From assembly GCA_963731035.1 (NCBI GenBank), contig CAVSUY010000028.1:1-64000 (forward strand): DNA of 64,000 nucleotides, given 5' to 3'. Of this stretch, positions 58,757 through 64,000 are shown one piece after another (within the stretch, counting starts at the first letter, position 1; every line of letters begins with the position of its first letter). The position numbers were made by a program, and so were the translations under genes. The notes beneath the pieces were generated by a model. That model was not told the DNA's origin. It saw only the letters and a list, made by a program, of their open reading frames with translations, and did not search any database. This stretch comes from JAANXG01 sp963731035. GTDB lineage: Bacteria > Pseudomonadota > Gammaproteobacteria > Arenicellales > JAANXG01.

Positions 58757-61700
58757 CTACCACTTGAACAGGAGGTCGCCGCTGCTTTCCCGGGTGGACG
58801 ACTCCGCCCGCAGCAGCCAATGTTTGGCCAACTCGTAGCGAACCCGGAACACCTCCACCGCCTGCTGGATCCCGGCCACGTAGGAGACGTACAACCTTGG
58901 CGACAGGTACTTGCCGAGCACCAGCGAGGCGCCGGCGCTGTCCGCGGAATCCGACTCCACCTCCACGGTGTCCAGGCCGAGCGTGGACTCGATCTTGCGC
59001 GACACGCCCTTGCTGTTGCCGCCCGGAATGAGCGAGGCTGCGGCGCTCAGCAGCACCCCGGCTTCGGCTCCGGAGGCCTGGGAAGCGGGCCGACCCAGCA
59101 GCAGGTAGCTCATCTTGTCGGTGTCGGACATCGCCGGCGTCGAGGACAGGTCGAGCTGCGGGTGCACCAGGTCTCCCGTGACGGCCAGCGTCACGCTGAT
59201 GTCCCGGACCTTGCGCCCCACCTGCACATCGATCCCCGGGTTGTCTATGGGCCCGCCGGCATAGACCAGTTGTCCCTTATTGATATTGAAGGTGCGTCCG
59301 TACAGGCTGTACTGACCGTCGTGAATCTCGATGCCGCCGGTCGCCCGGGTCGGTTGATGAGGGGGAGCGTTCAGGGATAAGGAGCCGGAGAGTCGACCGT
59401 CCACCCCGTAGCCCTGGAAGTGAGTGTGATCCCCGAGGTCGATGGTCACCCTGGCGTGCCAGCCCATGGGGTTCGTGGCTGCCGACTGCGGCTTGTTGCG
59501 GTTAACGACGGTGATGTCGTCCGAGAGCGTCACCTGCGGGCGCCCGGCTTCCGGCGTCAGGTCCGCCCGCGTGATCTGAATGCTGCCGTCGACCTGGCCA
59601 CCGGTGTCATCCATGACGACGTGCAGATCCGGATTGCCGGTGATCGCCGCCCGGGGCAGGCGCGCGAGCTGCGCCTCGCTCCCGCTCAGGCTGAACTTGC
59701 CGCGCCAGCCGCCCTCCTGGGGAAATGCCAGATCGCCCTGCCCGTTCAGGGTGCCGTCACCCGACTGCGCCTGTGCCTCGACGTGCAGGCTGCGATCGTC
59801 GCGGCTGCGCAGGTCGAGGTTCAGGGACTGCAGCTCGATGCCGAGTGGCTCGACCTCGAGCGTCGCCTGCTGGATCCGCCCTTCGCCGGTGAAGCGCGGC
59901 GCGCTGCGGGTCCCGTCCAGTTTGAACTGCAGCCGCGCGGATCCGCCCGTCAAGCCGAGGTCGGGGAAGGCCGCCTGGACCACGCGCAACGACGGCAGAT
60001 TGGCGGCGATGCTGCCTTCAATCTTGCCGTCGTCCCCGAGAGGATCGTCCGTACTCAACTCGCCCTGTATGGTGCCGGATTCGTCCACCGTTCCATGCAG
60101 CTGCATGTGCAACCGCGCGGGCTTCAAGTCGGCTATGAACTCGACGCCGCGATAACGCGTCTGCACCGGCTGCTCGCCGGTCCAGGCGACGGCGGCGTCG
60201 CCGATGGTGGCGTGGGCCTGTCCTTCGATGCCGTTGCCCCGGTCGCCGACTTTTGCATCGGCGGCGATGGCGCCCTGGACCTCGAGGGATTCCGGCGCCG
60301 CCCGCGCGAGCCATTTCAGAGGAAACCCGTCAAGCTGCGCGGCGGCGCTCCAGTCCCCGGCCCCTGCGAAGTGGCCTTTGCCGCACAGCTTCGCCCCGGC
60401 GTGGGTCAGGCACAGCTCGCCTATCTCGGTCCGGTCCGGACTCCACGCGATATCGGCAGGTTGCTGAATGTTCCACTCGCCCGGCAGCGTGCCGTTCTGC
60501 GAAGCTATGTTGAGTCGTTGGACACTGCCCTGCCAGCGCTGGTCGGAGTACGAGCCGGCGACGTCGGCGCCGATGGTCCAATCGTCCAGCCTGCCCTCCA
60601 GCGACAGGTCGTGCTGCTGCGTGGACCCCGTGGCTCGCAGCTTCACGTCGTGTGCCTGGTGGTCGCCGAAGTGGAGCGTCGCTGCCGTGACGGTGATCTG
60701 CGAGGACGCGTCCCCGGCGGTCCGGTAGTCGACGTCTGCTTTCAGGCTGCCGGCGTCGATACCTCCCCAGGCGAAGTAAGGGAGGCGCGCGGTGCCCGTT
60801 ATCACCGGCTGCGTATCAAGATGACGTGCGTTCACGTCCACTTTGATGTCCGATTCATGGGTGGCGTCCGGCGGCAGGATGACGCCGGACAGCATCGCCG
60901 ACACGTTGGTCTTGTCTCCGCTCGCTTCGAATTTTCCGCTGCGGCTCAACCAGGCGGCGTCTTCCGGTCCCTGCAGTCCGCTCCACTGTCCCTGGACCTT
61001 GAAGGGGAGCGCCGCGCCGAACCCGAGCCGGCCCGAGAACTGGAGCGCGTCGGTCGCGGGAGCCGGCAGGCTGACCCGCGCCTGCTCCACCACCAATGCA
61101 TCCGCGCTGACCGTCGTGGTGCCCTGGACGTTGGCCTTCCGCCCCTGATATTCCAGCGACAGATCGGGTTGCAGCCGCGCCTCGCCGGTGTCGCCTTCGC
61201 CGCGCACCGATCCGCGAAGCGACAGCTGAGGCCAGTCATGCTCTATGGCCGACAGTGAGACCGGGACGGGGATGGCGGCGTTCACGCTCCAATGGAGCTG
61301 GTTGAGAAGGTCGCTGACGGTGCCTTCGCCGTGGGCGGCGAAGGGTTCGCGTATGTCCAGCACCGGCTTCAGGGTGTCCCCAACGGTCCCCGACACGCTC
61401 AAGCCACCGCTGAAGGCGGGCCGCCCGTCCATCGCCTCCACACGCCAGTCCAGGGTACTCTCGATCGGCAGGCCGGTTCGCAGGTCGATGCGCAAGTCGC
61501 CGTGGTCCACCCGGTAGTCGGGCAACGCGACTGTAACGTCCTCGAGATGGAGCGAGCTTCCGTCGAGGGCCCCGCTCAGAGAGGCGCTGTCGATTCGTAG
61601 TGGCGTCCCGGAACCGGTGCCGATGTCGGCGCCGTCGAGCTCCGCGCGATCGACCCGCACCTGAAATGGGAGAATGATCTGCGGCACGTCGAGCTTGCGC

Positions 61701-62044
61701 GGCCCGGAAGGTCCCGCGGATTTCCCCGGCGTGAATTCGAGCCCGGCGGCCCGCAGCACGGTGACGTGCAGGAGGCCGTGCAGCAGGGCTGTCGGCTGCC
61801 AGTCTAGACGGATGTGCTTGATCCGGATCGAGGCGCCGTCGCCGGGCTCCCGGTAGCGTACGTCGGTGAGCAGCACCGGTCCCAGGAGCCGGCCGTCGGC
61901 GTCGCCGATCTCCACCGGGGCGCCGCTGCGGGTCAGCAACTCGTCAATCGTCCAGCGCAGTCCCGCCCCGGTGCCGAGGACGAAGAACGCGGCCCCTGTC
62001 AGCAGGACCACTACAACCAGTAGCAATACGAGGATCTTTTTCAC
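58757..62044 (-). CDS. tamB: TamB, translocation and assembly module inner-membrane subunit
   Basis: 1095 aa from GTG 62044 (one-base overlap with the tamA stop); the longer frame upstream is noise. An N-terminal membrane anchor VKKILVLLLVVVVLLTGAAFFVLGTGAG is followed by a very long repetitive beta-helical region and the conserved DUF490 C-terminus (GGIEIHDGQYSLYGRTFNINKGQLVYAGGPIDNPGIDVQV... LLRAESSTRESSGDLLFKW). TamB bridges the envelope, working with TamA in outer-membrane protein or phospholipid transport. Length is typical of the family. Confidence 0.95.
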   Translation of the reverse strand: MKKILVLLLVVVVLLTGAAFFVLGTGAGLRWTIDELLTRSGAPVEIGDADGRLLGPVLLTDVRYREPGDGASIRIKHIRLDWQPTALLHGLLHVTVLRAAGLEFTPGKSAGPSGPRKLDVPQIILPFQVRVDRAELDGADIGTGSGTPLRIDSASLSGALDGSSLHLEDVTVALPDYRVDHGDLRIDLRTGLPIESTLDWRVEAMDGRPAFSGGLSVSGTVGDTLKPVLDIREPFAAHGEGTVSDLLNQLHWSVNAAIPVPVSLSAIEHDWPQLSLRGSVRGEGDTGEARLQPDLSLEYQGRKANVQGTTTVSADALVVEQARVSLPAPATDALQFSGRLGFGAALPFKVQGQWSGLQGPEDAAWLSRSGKFEASGDKTNVSAMLSGVILPPDATHESDIKVDVNARHLDTQPVITGTARLPYFAWGGIDAGSLKADVDYRTAGDASSQITVTAATLHFGDHQAHDVKLRATGSTQQHDLSLEGRLDDWTIGADVAGSYSDQRWQGSVQRLNIASQNGTLPGEWNIQQPADIAWSPDRTEIGELCLTHAGAKLCGKGHFAGAGDWSAAAQLDGFPLKWLARAAPESLEVQGAIAADAKVGDRGNGIEGQAHATIGDAAVAWTGEQPVQTRYRGVEFIADLKPARLHMQLHGTVDESGTIQGELSTDDPLGDDGKIEGSIAANLPSLRVVQAAFPDLGLTGGSARLQFKLDGTRSAPRFTGEGRIQQATLEVEPLGIELQSLNLDLRSRDDRSLHVEAQAQSGDGTLNGQGDLAFPQEGGWRGKFSLSGSEAQLARLPRAAITGNPDLHVVMDDTGGQVDGSIQITRADLTPEAGRPQVTLSDDITVVNRNKPQSAATNPMGWHARVTIDLGDHTHFQGYGVDGRLSGSLSLNAPPHQPTRATGGIEIHDGQYSLYGRTFNINKGQLVYAGGPIDNPGIDVQVGRKVRDISVTLAVTGDLVHPQLDLSSTPAMSDTDKMSYLLLGRPASQASGAEAGVLLSAAASLIPGGNSKGVSRKIESTLGLDTVEVESDSADSAGASLVLGKYLSPRLYVSYVAGIQQAVEVFRVRYELAKHWLLRAESSTRESSGDLLFKW

Positions 62045-63795
62045 TATAGATCCGGCCCAAGGGTGATGTGCAGCCGAAAGCCGCGGTCGCTGCCGAGTAC
62101 CGGGTGTGCCAGGTCTACCCGCACCGGACCGATCGGCGTGATGCGGCGGATCCCGATACCGACGCTCTTGCGCAGCGGCTCGCTGAAATCGTCGAAAGCA
62201 TTGCCGGCGTCGAAGAAAGCCGCGACGCGCCACTTGTCCGAGACCGGGTAATCCGCTTCGACACTACCGACCAGCAGCTTTCTTCCTCCCGTCAGCTGTC
62301 CCTGGGCATTCCGCGGACCCAGGGTTTCATATCCAAACCCCCGCACGCTCTGGTCGCCGCCCGCGAAGAACCGCAGGGACGCCGGCAGATCCGAGAGCTT
62401 GGCGGCGCTCCACGCGCCTTCGCCGCGCAGGATCAGTCTCGCATCCCCGAAGCTGCGGATCAGCTTCCCGGAAACGTGGGGCTGAATAAAGGCGAAGTCC
62501 GAGAGCAGACCGTCCGATCCTTCCAGGGAGAATCTCCAACGCTGGCCGTTGTGGGTGAACAGGCGGTTGTCCGCCGTGACCTGCGAAAGGTCGACTTCCG
62601 GTATGAACAGGTCGGTCAAGCCGCTCTGTCCCGCCACCGTGAAATCTTCGCGCTGGTACCTGAACGAAAGGCTGAGCCGAATATGTCCGACCGCTGTGGA
62701 TCTGCGGATACCGACCTGGCCCAGGGTGGAGTTGCTGCTGTCGGGATTGTTTCGGGTATAGCTGGTGAACAACTGGTACTGGTCGTTTCGGGGATCGCCG
62801 AACGGAATAGTGTAGTGCCCTTCCGCGGTGCCACCGATCTGGGACACTTCCAGGGAGCCGCCCAGCCGGTGGCCCCGGCGGTTGATCCGGCGTTGTTCCC
62901 AGGACAGGGAGCCGCGGGCTCCGGTGTCGGTGCCGTACCCGGCGCCAACCTGGTATTCCGACGGCTTGGTGGGCGTGAGATGAACATCGACCGGCACGTG
63001 GCCATCCGCTCCGGCTTCGTTGAACTTGGGCTCGACGCGTACGTCGGTGAAATAGTCGCTGTCCTTTAGATCCCGCTGGACCTTGAGGAGCTTCCGGTCG
63101 GAGAAGCGGTCGCCGTATTTGATCCCCACATAGCCACGCAGGAAATCATCGTTCAGCACGTCCTGCATCAGCTGAACCTTCCCGAAGCGGAACAAGGGTC
63201 CGCTGTCCACAACGATCTCGGCGTCGGCAGTGTAGGTGTCAAGATCGATCTCCACCTTGTGGGTGGACAACGAGGCGTTCAGATAGCCCAATGCCTGGGT
63301 CCGGGTTAGCAGTTCGTCCCTGACGCCTTCGTACTCGGCGTGATCGACACGGTCACCCGCGGCCAGCGGTTTCCGCGACAGGTACTTCTGCAGGGTGGGT
63401 TCCGAATGGGCCGGGCCGGTGACTTCCAGATTCACCAGACGGTAGGTCACTGCTTGCCCCGGGGTTACCTGATACACCGCTTTCCAGTTGGAAGGTTTGC
63501 CGGACAGCTGTGCGGCAACACCAGCGCGATAGTATCCAAATGAAGTCATGGCCTTCTTGAGCTGCTGGCGCCCGCGCTCCATGCGCCTCTCGGCTTCTCC
63601 CCGGCTTAGCGTTTCGTCCTTGTTGTTTCCGTTCACATTGATGGAATCGCGCACACGCTCGGCGAAATTCCCGGGGACTCCCTGAACCTCGACCTCCATG
63701 GCGAGGCACCATGCCGGTATCCCACACAGGCACACGGCGAGAGCCGTCTTCCATGTGAGACGCACTGTCCACATAGCCATCGTCGAGGTTGTCAC
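62044..63795 (-). CDS. tamA: TamA, Omp85-family outer-membrane protein
   Basis: 583 aa with a signal peptide (TVRLTWKTALAVCLCGIPAWCLA). POTRA domains cover about residues 30-270, and the C-terminal Omp85 barrel carries the hallmark segment FFAGGDQSVRGFGYETLGPRNAQGQLTGGRKLLVGSVEADYPV (Val-Arg-Gly-Phe motif). It assembles or inserts outer-membrane proteins together with TamB, encoded right after it. 63796-64000 shows no further gene. Confidence 0.96.
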   Translation of the reverse strand: MTTSTMAMWTVRLTWKTALAVCLCGIPAWCLAMEVEVQGVPGNFAERVRDSINVNGNNKDETLSRGEAERRMERGRQQLKKAMTSFGYYRAGVAAQLSGKPSNWKAVYQVTPGQAVTYRLVNLEVTGPAHSEPTLQKYLSRKPLAAGDRVDHAEYEGVRDELLTRTQALGYLNASLSTHKVEIDLDTYTADAEIVVDSGPLFRFGKVQLMQDVLNDDFLRGYVGIKYGDRFSDRKLLKVQRDLKDSDYFTDVRVEPKFNEAGADGHVPVDVHLTPTKPSEYQVGAGYGTDTGARGSLSWEQRRINRRGHRLGGSLEVSQIGGTAEGHYTIPFGDPRNDQYQLFTSYTRNNPDSSNSTLGQVGIRRSTAVGHIRLSLSFRYQREDFTVAGQSGLTDLFIPEVDLSQVTADNRLFTHNGQRWRFSLEGSDGLLSDFAFIQPHVSGKLIRSFGDARLILRGEGAWSAAKLSDLPASLRFFAGGDQSVRGFGYETLGPRNAQGQLTGGRKLLVGSVEADYPVSDKWRVAAFFDAGNAFDDFSEPLRKSVGIGIRRITPIGPVRVDLAHPVLGSDRGFRLHITLGPDL

Positions 63796-64000
63796 CGGTG
63801 AAGGGCCTTTGCCGGTTGACCGCTTACCCTGTCGATCGTCGGGTTGCGTTCATTGAAGGATCCGGACGCGCGGGATTCGTCGGAATCATAACACCGAAGC
63901 CGAGACTGCTCTTCACGCCGCACCGCTGCGGGTCCCTGTTTACGTAGAAGAAACAAGGCCGGTTCGAAGGCACGTTGTGAACTCCTGTGAGGGTTGATGT

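Noticed and set aside
59420..61258. 612-codon plus-strand open frame opposite tamB
   Set aside because: Antisense shadow; no family pattern.

Overview
The window reads as chromosomal DNA of a high-GC gammaproteobacterium, probably free-living and possibly marine or sediment-dwelling. The evidence is a diderm TamA/TamB pair, MnmG, MscS and MgtE homologues, sigma-54 regulation, REP-like repeats and a sedentary-type integron cassette array. No rRNA or tRNA gene was seen. I could run no searches, so family names rest on motifs and remembered family signatures.

Positions 1-6380 are a mobile gene-cassette array. Single genes or gene pairs of lower GC are each followed by an attC recombination site of about 60-100 bp. 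Cargo: an AdoMet-decarboxylase-like protein, an unrecognised 238-aa protein, three consecutive toxin-antitoxin cassettes (hicAB, higBA, hicBA), a GNAT acetyltransferase, an orphan, a VOC protein, a YaiI-like protein and a small sulfotransferase-like protein. The integrase must lie left of the window.

Positions 6.7-18 kb are ordinary accessory and housekeeping DNA: MFS transporter, methyltransferase, several DUF proteins, gene remnants, an acyl-CoA ligase, an interrupted DUF2238 gene and mnmG.

Positions 18-35 kb form a catabolic island. Leftward run a methyltransferase, a class III aminotransferase and a Rieske oxygenase with the Glu-type bridge seen in carnitine/betaine oxygenases. Rightward run a polyamine-type ABC importer, then two CrtI/PYROXD2-like flavoproteins and a GcvT-like folate protein. 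A BetI-like TetR regulator sits inside, and near-identical ATTGATyGA dyads lie at both divergent promoter regions. The inferred role is uptake and N-demethylation of a quaternary or polymethylated amine. A LivK-like binding protein, a BNR-repeat protein and a MoaD/ThiS-like protein follow.

Positions 35-41 kb carry an SDR, a split two-gene permease, a tiny Lys/Ala-rich protein, and an mgtE-CBS-mscS operon. Positions 41.3-50.6 kb hold an unusual surface/peptide-modification cluster: glycosyltransferases, a YdjC-type deacetylase, a tubulin-tyrosine-ligase-like ATP-grasp enzyme, a Tat-exported protein, a PqqD-PP-loop fusion with a QueC-like cysteine cluster, and a pyruvyltransferase. Positions 50.7-58.7 kb are a nitrilase-dppFDCBA operon with a textbook sigma-54 promoter and its own enhancer-binding protein. 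Positions 58.7-63.8 kb are tamB and tamA.

At least five otherwise convincing genes are broken by a single frameshift or stop (12.4, 15.46, 31.48, 34.70 and 40.91 kb). This many lesions in conserved operons points to sequence error or recent decay and should be checked against reads.
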